Source: Atherix ibis
Lineage: Eukaryota > Arthropoda > Insecta > Diptera > Athericidae
Direction of reading: 5' to 3'
Assembly (NCBI GenBank): GCA_958298945.1
Contig: OY282608.1
Coordinates: forward strand, 78,788,806 to 78,852,805
Length of the DNA: 64,000 nucleotides
Positions 28,315 to 41,559 of this stretch are shown piece after piece. Made by a program: the position numbers and the translations under genes. The notes under the pieces are model-generated. The model did no database searches. It worked only from the letters and a program-made list of their open reading frames with translations, and was not told the origin of the DNA. Position 1 is the stretch's first letter; every line of letters starts with the position of its first letter.

Positions 28315-30850
28315 AAACCAACAAACCAACAAACCAACAAACCAACAAGCCAACAAACCAACAAATCAACATCCCAACAAGCACACAAACAAACAAACCA
28401 ACAAACAAACAAACAAACAAACAAACCAACAAACCAGCAAACCAACAAACCAACAAACCAAAAAGCCAACAAACCAACAAACCAACAAGCCAACAAGCCA
28501 ACAAATGAACAAACCAACAAACCAACAAACCAACAAACCAACAAACAAACAAACCAACAAACCAAAAAGCCAACAAACCAACAAACCAACAAGCCAAGAA
28601 GCCAACAAACCAAAAAACCAACAAACGAACAAACCAACAAACCAACAAACCAATAAACCAACAAACCAACAAACCAACAAGCCAACAAACCAACAAATCA
28701 ACATGCCAACAAGCCAACAAACAAACAAACAAACAAACCAACAAACTAACAAACCAACAAGTTAACAAACCAACAAACCAACAAACCAACAAACCAATAA
28801 ACCAACAAACCAACAAACAAATAAACCAACAAACCAACAAACCAACAAACCAACAAACCAACAAACCAACAAACCAACAAACAAACAAACCAACAAACCA
28901 ACAAACCAACAAACCAGCAAACCAACAAACCAACAAACCAACAAACCAACAAGCCAACAAACCAACAAAGCAACATGCCAACAAGCCAACAAACAAACAA
29001 ACCAACAAACAAACAAACCAACAAACCAACAAACCAACAAACCAAAAAACCAACAAACGAACAAACCAACAAACCAACAAACCAACAAACAAACAAACCA
29101 ACAAACCAACAAACCAACAAACCAACAAACCAACAAACCAACAAACCAACAAATCAACAAACCAACAAACCAACAAACCAACAAGCCAACAAACAAACAA
29201 ACCAACAAACCAACAAACCAACAAACCCACAAACCACGAACCAACAAACCAACAAGCCAACAAACCAAAAAACCAACAAACGAACAAACCAACAAACCAA
29301 CAAACCAACAAACAAACAAACTAACCAACAAACCAACAAACCAACAAACCAACAAGCCAACAAACCAACAAACCAACAAACCAACAAACCAACAAACTAA
29401 CAAACAAACCAACCAACAAACCAACAAACCAACAAACCAACAAAAAATCAAACCAACAAACAAACAAGCCAACAAACCAACAAGCCAACAAACCAACAAA
29501 TCAACATGCCAACAAGCCAACAAACAAACAAACCAACAAACAAACAAACAAACAAACCAACAAACCAACAAACCAACAAACCAACAAACCAACAAACCAA
29601 CAAGCCAACAAACCAACAAACGAACATAACAACAAGCCAACAAACAAACAAACAAACAAACCAACAAACCAACAAACCAACAAGCCAATAAACCAACAAA
29701 CCAACAAACCAACAAACCAACAAACTAACAAATCAAGAAGTTAACAAACCACCAAACCAACAAACCAACAAACCAACAAACCAACAAACAAATAAACCAA
29801 CAAACCAACAAACCAACAAACCAACAAACCAACAAACCAACAAACCAACAAACCAAAAAGCCAACAAACCAACAAACAAACAATCCAACAAGCCAACAAA
29901 CCAAAAAACCAACAAACGAACAAACCAACACACCAACAAACCAACAAACCAACAAACCAACAAACCCACAAGCCAACAAACCAACAAACCAACATGCCAA
30001 CAAGCCAACAAACAAATAAACAAACAAACCAACAAACTAACAAACCAACAAGTTAACAAACCAACAAACCAACAAACCAATAAACCAACAAACCAACAAA
30101 CAAATAAACCAACAAACCAACAAACCAACAAACCAACAAACCAAAAAGCCCACAAACCAACAAACCAACAAGCCAACAAGCCACAAAGGAACAAACCAAC
30201 AAACCAACAAACCAACAAATCAACAAACAAACAAACCAACAAACCAAAAAGCCGACAAACCAACAAACCAACAAGCGAAGAAGCCAACAAACCAAAAAAC
30301 CAACAAACGAACAAACCAACAAACCAATAAACCAACAAACCAACAAACCAACAAGCCAACAAACCAACAAACCAACATGCCAACAAGCCAACAAACAAAC
30401 AAACAAACAAACCAACAAACTAACAAACCAACAAGTTAACAAACCAACAAACCAACAAACCAATAAACCAACAAACCAACAAACAAATAAACCAACAAAC
30501 CAACAAACCAACAAGCCAACAAACCAACAAACCAACAAACCAACAAACCAACAAACCAACAAACCAACAAACCAACAAACCAACAAACCAGCAACCCAAC
30601 AAACCAACAAACCAACAAACCAACAAGCCAACAAACCAACAAACCAACATGCCAACAAGCCAACAAACAAACAAACCAACAAACCAACAAACCAACAAAC
30701 CAACAAGCCAACAAACCAAAAAACCAACAAACGAACAACCCAACAAACCAACAAACCAACAAACCAACAAACCAACAAACCAACAAACCAACAAACCAAC
30801 AAACCAACAAACCAACAAACCAACAAACCAACAAACCAACAAACCAACAA
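28315..30850. repeat. 2510-bp tandem duplication, copy 2
   Basis: This is the second copy of 25805-28314, carrying the same unusual strings at +2510 bp, for example CCCACAAACCACGAACC at 29226 and CACAAAGGAAC at 30182. Matching continues 26 bp past one full period, to about 30850, then stops where this copy has AACAAGCC and then AAATAAAC. Near-identity and lack of length drift make it the youngest duplication in the window, or an assembly duplication. Confidence 0.93.
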
Positions 30851-33800
30851 GCCAACAAATAAACAAACCAACAAACCAACAAACAAACAAACCAACAAAC
30901 CAACAAACCAACAAGCCAACAAACCAAAAAACCAACAAACGAACAAACCAACAAACCAACAAACCAACAAACAAACAAACAAACCAACAAATCAACAAAC
31001 CAACAAACCAACTAGCCAACAAACCAACAAACCAACATGCCAACAAGCCAACAAACAAACAAACCAACAAACCAACAAACCAACAAACCAACAAACCAAA
31101 AAACCAACAAACCAACAAACCAACAAGCCAACAAACCAACAAACCAACAAACCAACAAGCCAACAAACCAAAAAACCAACAAACGAACAAACCAACAAAC
31201 CAACAAACCAACAAACCAAAAAACCAACAAACCAACAAACCAACAACCCAACAAACCAGCAAACCAATAAACCAACAAACCAACAAACCAACAAACCAAC
31301 AAGCAAATAAAGAAACAAACCAACAAGCTAACAAACCAACAAACCAACAAACCAACAAACCAACAAACCAACAACAAATAAACCAACAAACCAACAAACC
31401 AACAAACCAACAAACCAACAAACCAACAAGCCAACAAATCAACACGCCAACAAGCCAACAAACAAACAAAACAACAAACCAACAAACCAACAAACCAACA
31501 AACCAACAAGCCAACAAACCAACAAACCAACATGCCAACAAGCCAACAAACAAACAAACCAAAAATCGAACAAACCAACAAACCAACAAACCAACAAACC
31601 AACAAACCAACAAACCAATAAACCAACAAGCCAACAAACCAACAAAACAACAAGCCAACAAACCAAAAATCTAACAAACCAACAAACGAACAAACCAACA
31701 AACCAAAAAACCAACAAACAAACAAACCAACAAACCGACCCACCAACAAACCAACAAACCAGCAAATCAACAAACCAACAAACCAACAAGCCAACAAACC
31801 AAAAAACCAACAAACGAACAAACCAACAAACCAACGAACCAACAAACAAACAAACCAACAAACCAACAAACCAACAAACCAACAAACCAACAAACCAACA
31901 AACCAACAAGCCAACAAACTAACAAACTAACACGCCAACAAGCCAACAAACAAACAAAACAACAAACCAACAAACCAACAAACCAACAAACCAACAAACC
32001 AAGAAACCAAGAAACCAACAAACCACCAAACCAACAAACCAACAAACCAACAAACCAACAAGCCAACAAACCAACAAATCAACATGCCAACAAGCCAACA
32101 AAAAAACAAACCAACAAACAAACAAACAAACAAACAAATAAACAAACCAACAAACCAACAAACCAACAAACCAACAAACCAACAAAACAACAAGCCAACA
32201 AGCCAACAAACCAAAAAACCAACAAACCAACAAACCAACAAACGAACAAACCAACAAACCAACAAACCAACAAACAAACAAACCAACCCACCAAGAAACC
32301 AACAAACCACCAAACCAACAAACCAACAAACCAACAAACCAACAAGCCAACAAACCAACAAATCAACATGCCAACAAGCCAACAAAAAAACAAACCAACA
32401 AACAAACAAACAAACAAATAAACAAACCAACAAACCAACAACCCAACAAACCAACAAACCAACAAACCAACAAACCAACAAGCCAACAAACCAACAAACC
32501 AACATGCCAACAAGCCAACAAACAAACAAACTAACAAATCAACAAGTTAAAAAACCAACAAACCAACAAACCAACAAACCAACAAACCAACAAACAAATA
32601 AACCAACAAACCAACAAACCAACAAACCAACAAACCAACAAAACAACAAACCAACAAACCAAAAAGCCAACAAACCAACAAACAAACAATCCAACAAGCC
32701 AACAAACCAAAAAACCAACAAACGAACAAACCAACACACCAACAAACCAACAAACCAACAAACCAACAAACCAACAAGCCAACAAACCAACAAACCAACA
32801 TGCCAACAAGCCAACAAACAAACAAACAAACAAACCAACAAACTAACAAACCAACAAGTTAACAAACCAACAAACCAACAAACCAATAAACCAACAAACC
32901 AACAAACAAATAAACCAACAAACCAACAAACCAACAAACCAACAAACCAAAAAGCCAATAAACCAACAAACCAACAAGCCAACAAGCCAACAAATGAACA
33001 AACCAGCAAACCAACAAACCAACAAACCAACAAACAAACAAACCAACAAACCAAAAAGCCAACAAACCAACAAACCAACAAGCCAAGAAGCCAACAAACC
33101 AAAAAACCAACAAACGAACAAACCAACAAACCAACAAACCAATAAACCAACAAACCAACAAACCAACAAGCCAACAAACCAACAAACCAACATGCCAACA
33201 AGCCAACAAACAAACAAACAAACAAACCAACAAACTAACAAACCAACAAGTTAACAAACCAACAAACCAACAAACCAATAAACCAACAAACCAACAAACA
33301 AATAAACCAACAAACCAACAAACCAACAAACCAACAAACCAACAAACCAACAAACCAACAAACCAACAAACCAACAAACCAACAAACCAACAAACCAACA
33401 AACCAGCAAACCAACAAACCAACAAACCAACAAACCAACAAGCCAACAAACCAACAAACCAACATGCCAACAAGCCAACAAACAAACAAACCAACAAACC
33501 AACAAACCAACAAACCAAAAAACCAACAAACGAACAAACCAACAAACCAACAAACCAACAAACAAACAAACCAACAAACCAACAAACCAACAAACCAACA
33601 AGCCAACAAACCAAAAAACCAACAAACGAACAAACCAACAAACCAACAAACCAACAAACCAACAAACAAACAAACCAACAAACCAACAAACCAACAAACC
33701 AACAAACCAACAAACCAACAAACCAACAAACCAACAAACCAACAAACCAACAAACCAACAAACCAACAAGCCAACAAACCAACAAACCAACAAACCAACA

Positions 33801-34200
33801 AACCAACAAACCAACAAACCAACAAACCAACAAACCAACAAACCAACAATCCAACAAACCAAAAAATCAACAAACAAACAAACCAACAAACCAACAAACC
33901 AACAAACAAACAAACAAACCAACAAACCAACAAACCAACAAACCAACAAGCCAACAAACCAACAAACCAACAAACCAACAAACCAACAAACAAACAAACC
34001 AACAAACCAACAAAGCAACAAAAAAACAAACCAACAAACAAACAAGCTTACAAACCAACAAACCAACAAACGAACAAACCAACAAACCAAAAAACCAACA
34101 AACCAACAAACCAACAAGCCAACAAACCAACAAACCAACAAACCAACAAACCAACAAGCTAACAAACCAACAAGCCAACAAACTAACAAACCAACAAGTT
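30851..34200. repeat. Mosaic array with a ~284-bp duplication
   Basis: The left part carries AACTAGCC, AACACGCC and AAAAATCGAAC (31566), as in the 16-17 kb and 22-23 kb regions. A local duplication of about 284 bp is marked by AACATGCC at 32082 and 32366, each followed by a string of seven A and a run of AACA ending in AAATAAAC. A complete 392-bp GTTAAC monomer lies at 32858-33249. After 33.3 kb the array is unusually uniform up to about 33.85 kb. One AAGCTT lies at 34044-34049, the only one I noticed. Confidence 0.7.
32858..33249. repeat. GTTAAC-bounded 392-bp monomer, type example
   Basis: From GTTAAC to the base before the next GTTAAC is 392 bp (49 units). The order of variants is AATAAACC, AACA-AATAAACC, AAAAAGCC, two AACAAGCC, AAATGAAC, AACA runs, AAAAAGCC, AACAAGCC-AAGAAGCC, AAAAAACC-AACAAACG, AATAAACC, AACAAGCC, AACATGCC-AACAAGCC, AACA run, AACAAACT and AACAAGTT. 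Monomers with much the same order lie at 14570-14961, 20737-21128 and 39621-40012 (392 bp), 43449-43848, 54276-54675 and 61538-61937 (400 bp), 59907-60314 and 57094-57501 (408 bp), 36110-36525 (416 bp), 46332-46737 (406 bp), 49106-49481 and 51765-52140 (376 bp), 27542-27924 and 30052-30434 (383 bp). Confidence 0.88.
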
Positions 34201-37200
34201 AACAAATCAACAAACCAACAAACCAACAAACCAACAAACCAACAAACAAATAAATCAACAAACGAACAAACCAACAAACCAACAAACCAACAAACCAACA
34301 AACCAACAAACCAACAAACCAACAAACCAACAAACCAACAAGCCAACAAACCAACAAACCAACAAGCCAACAAGCCAACAAACCAAAAAACCAACAAACA
34401 AACAAACAAGCAAAACAACAAAAAAACAAACCAACAAACCAACAAACCAATAAAGAAACAAACCAACAAGTTAACAAACCAACAAACCAACAAAACAACA
34501 AACCAACAAACAAATAAACCAACAAACCAACAAACCAACAAACCAACAAACCAACAAGCCAACAAACCAACAAACCAACACGCCGACAAGCCAACAAAAA
34601 AACAAAACAACAAACCAACAAACCAACAAACCAACAAACCAACAAGCCAACAAACCAACAAACCAACATGCCAACAAGCCAACAAACAAACAAACCAAAA
34701 ATCGAACAAACCAACAAACCAACAAACCAACAAACCAACAAACCAACAAACCAACAAACCAACAAGCCAACAAACCAACAAAACAACAAGCCAACAAACC
34801 AAAAAACTAACAAACCAACAAACGAACAAGCCAACAAACCAAAAAACTAACAAACCAACAAACGAACAAACCAACAAACCAACAAACCAACAAACAAACA
34901 AACCAACAAACCGACCCACCAACAAACCAACAAACCAGCAAATCAACAAACCAACAAACCAACAAGCCAGCAAACTAAAAAACCAACAAACGAATAAACC
35001 AATAAACCAACGAACCAACAAACAAACAAACCGACAAACCAACAAACCAACAAACCAACAAGCCAACAAACCAACAAACCAACACGCCAACAAGCCAACA
35101 AACAAACAAAACAACAAACCAACAAACCAACAAACCAACAAACCAACAAACCAACAAACGAACAAACCAACAAACAAACAAACCAACAAACCAACAAACC
35201 AACAAACCAACAAGCCAACAAACAAACAAACCAACATGCCAACAAGCCAACAAATAAACAAACCAAAAATCGAACAAACCAACAAACCAACAAACCAACA
35301 AACCAAAAAACCAACAAACCAACAAACCAACAAACCAACAAACCAACAAGCCAACAAACCAACAAAACAACAAGCCAACAAACCAAAAAACCAACAAACC
35401 AACAAACGAACAAACCAACAAACCAACAAACCAACAAACAAACAAACCAACCCACCAAGAAACCAACAAACCAACAAACCAACAAACCAACAAATCAACA
35501 AACCAACAAACCAACAAGCCAACAAACCAACAAATCAACATGCCAACAAGCCAACAAACAAACAAACCAACAAACAAACAAACAAACAAACCAACAAACC
35601 AACAAACCAACAAACCAACAAACCAACAAACCAACAAACCAACAAACCAACAAACCAACAAACCAACAAGCCAACAAACCAACAAACCAACATGCCAACA
35701 AGCCAACAAACAAACAAACAAACAAACTAACAAACCAACAAACCAACAAGCCAATAAACCAACAAACCAACAAACTAACAAATCAACAAGTTAACAAACC
35801 AACAAACCAACAAACCAACAAACCAACAAACCAACAAACAAATAAACCAACAAACCAACAAACCAACAAACCAACAAACCAACAAACCAACAAACCAACA
35901 AACCAACAAACCAAAAAGCCAACAAACCAACAAACAAACAATCCAACAAGCCAACAAACCAAAAAGCCAACAAACGAACAAACCAACACACCAACAAACC
36001 AACAAACCAACAAACCAACAAACCAACAAGCAAACAAACCAACAAACCAACATGCCGACAAGCCAACAAACAAACAAACAAACAAACCAACAAACTAACA
36101 AACCAACAAGTTAACAAACCAACAAACCAACAAACCAATAAACCAACAAACCAACAAACAAATAAACCAACAAACCAACATACCAACAAACCAACAAACC
36201 AAAAAGCCAACAAACCAACAAACCAACAAACCAACAAGCCAACAAGCCAACAAATGAACAAACCAACAAACCAACAAACCAACAAACCAACAAACCAACA
36301 AACCACCAAACAAACAAACCAACAAACCAAAAAGCCAACAAACCAACAAACCAACAAGCCAAGAAGCCAACAAACCAAAAAACCAACAAACGAACAAACC
36401 AACAAACCAACAAACCAATAAACCAACAAACCAACAAACCAACAAGCCAACAAACCAACAAACCAACATGCCAACAAGCCAACAAACAAACAAACAAACA
36501 AACGAACAAACTAACAAACCAACAAGTTAACAAACCAACAAACCAACAAACCAATAAACCAACAAACCAACAAACAAATAAACCAACAAACCAACAAACC
36601 AACAAACCAACAGACCAACAAACCAACAAACCAACAAACCAACAAACCAACAAACCAACAAACCAACAAACCAACAAACCAGCAAACCAACAAACCAACA
36701 AACCAACAAACCAACAAGCCAACAAACCAACAAACCAACATGCCAACAAGCCATCAAACAAACAAACCAACAAACCAACAAACCAACAAACCAACAAGCC
36801 AACAAACCAAAAAACCAACAAACGAACAAACCAACAAACCAACAAACCAACAAACAAACAAACCAGCAAACCAACAAACCAACAAACCAACAAACCAACA
36901 AGCCAACAAACCAACAAACCAACAAGCCAACAAACCAACAAACCAACAAACAAACAAACAAACAAACAAACAAACCAACAAACCAACAAACCAACAAACC
37001 AACAAAAAAACAAACCAACAAACAAACAAGCCAACAAACCAACAAACAAACAAACAAACCAACAAGCCAACAAACCAAAAAACCAACAAACGAACAAACC
37101 AACAAACCAACAAACAAACAAACCAACAAACCAACAAACCAACAAACCAACAAACCAACAAACCAACAAACCAACAAACCAACAAACCAACAAGCCAACA

Positions 37201-40200
37201 AACCAACAAACCAACAAGCCAACAAACCAACAAACCAACAAACCAACAAACAAACAAACCAACAAACCAACAAACCAACAAAAAAACAAACCAACAAACA
37301 AACAAGCCAACAAACCAACAAACAAACAAACAAACCAACAAACCAACAAACCAACAAACCAACAAACAAACAAACCAACAAACCAACAAACCAACAAAAA
37401 AACAAACCAACAAACCAACAAACGAACAAACCAACAAACCAAAAAACCAACAAACCAACAAACCAACAAGCCAACAAACCAACAAACCAACAAACCAACA
37501 AACCAACAAACTAACAAACCAACAAGCCAACAAACTAACAAACCAACAAGTTAACAAACCAACAAACCAACAAACCAACAAACCAACAAACCAACAAGCC
37601 AACAAACCAACAAACCAACAAGCCAACAAGCCAACAAACCAAAAAACCAACAAACGAACAAACCAACAAACCAACAAAAAAACAAACCAACAAACCAACA
37701 AACCAACAAACCAACAAACCAACAAGCCAACAAGCCAACAAACCAAAAAACCAACAAACGAACAAACCAACAAACCAACAAATCAACAAGCCAACAAACC
37801 AACAAACCAACATGCCAACAAACCAACAAACTAACAAACCAACAAGCCAACAAACTAACAAACCAACAAGTTAACAAATCAACAAACCAACAAACCAACA
37901 AACCAACAAACCAACAAACAAATAAACCAACAAACCAACAAACCAACAAACCAACAAACCAACAAACCAACAAACCAACAAACCAACAAACCAACAAACC
38001 AACAAACCAACAAACCAACAAACCAACAAACCAACAAGCCAACAAACCAACAAACCAACAAGCCAACAAGCCAACAAACCAAAAAACCAACAAACCAACA
38101 AACCAACAAGCCAACAAACCAACAAACCAACAAACCAACAAACCAACAAACCAACAAACTAACAAACCAACAAACCAACAAACTAACAAACCAACAAGTT
38201 AATAAATCAACAAACCAACAAACCAACAAACCAACAAACCAACAAACCAACAAACAAATAAACCAACAAACCAACAAACCAACAAACCAACAAACCAACA
38301 AACCAACAAACCAACAAACCAACAAACCAACAAACAAACAAGCCAACAAACCAACAAACCAACAAGCCAACAAGCCAACAAACCAAAAAACCAACAAACG
38401 AACAAACCAACAAACCAACAAAAAAACAAACCAACAAACCAACAAACCAACAAACCAACAAGCCAACAAACCAACAAACCAACCAGCCAACAAGCCAACA
38501 AACCAAAAAACCAACAAACGAACAAACCAACAAACCAACAAATCAACAAGCCAACAAACCAACAAACCAACATGCCAACAACCCAACAAATAAACAAACC
38601 AACAAACCAACAAACCAACAAACCAACAAACCAACAAACCAACAAACCAACAAACCAACAAACAAACAAACCAACAAACCAACAATACAACAAACCAACA
38701 AACCAACAAGCCAACAAACCAACAAACCAACATGCCAACAAGTCAACAAACAAACAAACCAAAAAACCAACAAACCGACAAACTAACAAACCAACAAACC
38801 AACAAACCAACAAGCCAACAAACCAACAAACCAACATGCCAACAAGCCAACAAACAAACAAACCAACAAACCAACAAACCAACAAACCAACAAACCAACA
38901 AACCAACAAGCCAACAAACCAACAAAACAACAAGCCAACAAGCCAACAAACCAAAAAACCAACAAACCAACAACAAACAAACCAACAAACCAACAAACAA
39001 ACAAACCAACTCACCAAGAAACCAACAAACCAACAAACCAACAAACCAACAAACCAACAAACCAACAAACCAACAAGCCAACAAATCAACAAATCAACAT
39101 GCCAACAAGCCAACAAACAAACAAACCAACAAACAAACAAACAAACAAACCAACAAACCAACAAACCAACAAACCAACAAACCAACAAACCAACAAACCA
39201 ACAAGCCAACAAGCCAACAAACAAACAAACAAACAAACCAACAAACCAACAAACCAACAAGCCAATAAACCAACAAACCAACCAACCAACAAACTTACAA
39301 ATCAACAAGTTAACAAACCAACAAACCAACAAACCAACAAACCAACAAACAAATATACCAACAAACCAACAAACCAACAAACCAACTAATCAACAAACCA
39401 ACAAACCAACAAACCAACAAACCAAAAAGCCAACAAACCAACAAACAAACAATCCAACAAGCCAACAAACCAAAAAACCAACAAACGAACAAACCAACAC
39501 ACCAACAAAACAACAAACCAACAAACCAACAAACCAATAAGCCAACAAACCAACAAACCAACATGCCAACAAGCCAACAAACAAACAAACAAACAAACCA
39601 ACAAACTAACAAACCAACAAGTTAACAAACCAACAAACCAACAAACCAATAAACCAACAAACCAACAAACAAATAAACCAACAAACCAACAAACCAACAA
39701 ACCAACAAACCAAAAAGCCAACAAACCAACAAACCAACAAGCCAACAAGCCAACAAATGAACAAACCAACAAACCAACAAACCAACAAACCAACAAACAA
39801 ACAAACCAATAAACCAAAAAGCCAACAAACCAACAAACCAACAAGCCAAGAAGCCAACAAACCAAAAAACCTACAAACCAACAATCCAACAAACCAACAA
39901 ACCAATAAACCAACAAACCAACAAACCAACAAGCCAACAAACCAACAAACCAACATGCCAACAAGCCACCAAACAAACAAACAAACAAACCAACAAACTA
40001 ACAAACCAACAAGTTAACAAACCAACAAACCAACAAACCAATAAACCAACAAACCAACAAACAAATAAACCAACAAACCAACAAACCAACAAACCAACAA
40101 ACCAACAAACCAACAAACCAACAAACCAACAAACCAACAAACCAACAAACCAACAAACCAACAAGCCAACAAACCAACAAACCAACAAACCAACAAACCA

Positions 40201-41559
40201 GCAAACCAACAAACCAGCAAACCAACAAACCAACAAGCCAACAAACCAACAAACCAACATGCCAACAAGCCAACAAACAAACAAACCAACAAACCAACAA
40301 ACCAACAAACCAACCAGCCAACAAACCAAAAAACCAACAAACGAACAAACCAACAAACCAACAAACCAACAAACAAACAAACCAACAAACAAACAAACCA
40401 ACAAACCAACAAACCAACAAACCAACAAACCAACAAACCAACAAGCCATCAAACAAACAAACCAACAAACCAACAAACCAACAAACCAACAAACCAACAA
40501 ACCAACAAACCAAGAAGCCAACAAACCAAAAAACCAACAAACAAACAAACCAACAAACCAACAAACCAACAAACCAACAAACAAACAAACAAACCAACAA
40601 ACCAACAAACCGACAAACCAACAAGCCAACAAACCAACAAACCACCAAACCAACAAACCAACAAACAAACAAACCAACAAACCAACAAACCAACAAACCA
40701 ACAAAAAAACAAACCAACAAACAAACAAGCCAACAAACCAACATGCCAACAAGCCAACAAACAAACAAACCAACAAACCAACAAACCAACAAACGAACAA
40801 AACAACAAACCCAAAAAACCAACAAACCAACAAACCAACAAGCCAACAAACTAACAAACCAACAAACTAACAAACCAACAAGTTAACAAATCAACAAACC
40901 AACAAACCATCAAGCCAACAAACTAACAAACCAACAAGTTAACAAAACAACAAACCAACAAACCAACAAACCAACAAACCAACAAACAAATAAACCAACA
41001 AACCAACAAACCAACAAACCAACAAACCAACAAACCAACAAACCAACAAACCAACAAACCAACAAACCAACAAACCAACAAACCAGCAAACCAACAAACC
41101 AACAAACCAACAAACCAACAAACCAACAAGCCAACAAACCAACAAACCAACATGCCAACAAGCCAACAAACAAACAAACCAACAAACCAACAAACCAACA
41201 AACCAACAAGCCAACAAACCAAAAAACCAACAAACGAACAAACCAACAAACAAACAAACCAACAAACCAACAAACCAACAAGCCAACAAACCAAAAAACC
41301 AACAAACGAACAAACCAACAAACCAACAAACCAACAAACAAACAAACCAACAAACCAACAAACCAACAAACCAACAAACTAACAAACCAACAAACCAACA
41401 AACCAACAAACCAACAAATCAACAAACCAACAAACCAACAAGCCAACAAACCAACAAACCAACAAACCAACAAACCAACAAACCAACAAACCAACAAACC
41501 AACAAACCAACAATCCAACAAACCAACAAACCAACAAACCAACAATCCAACAAACCAAA
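34201..41559. repeat. Mosaic array segment
   Basis: This segment carries AAAAATCGAAC strings at 34702 and 35270, a duplicated AACGAAC-AAAAAACTAAC string near 34.8 kb, and a 416-bp GTTAAC monomer at 36110-36525. From about 36.9 to 37.8 kb there are repeated AAAAAACAAACC strings and a run of about seven AACA steps (36945-36974), a pattern seen again at 44.3 and 60.8 kb. At 40.8-40.93 kb GTTAAC occurs twice within about 60 bp. No gene-like or foreign sequence was seen. Confidence 0.7.
39621..40012. repeat. GTTAAC-bounded monomer, 392 bp
   Basis: This copy keeps the type order but lacks the AACAAACG unit: it has AAAAAACCTAC and AACAATCC there. It also has AAGCCACCAAAC after AACATGCC. It shows that single units within the monomer drift while its length holds. 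Confidence 0.8.

Noticed and set aside
34044..34049. AAGCTT site as a possible edge of an inserted element
   Set aside because: The flanks on both sides are the ordinary array. It is a two-base variant of one unit, with no target-site duplication or inverted repeat.
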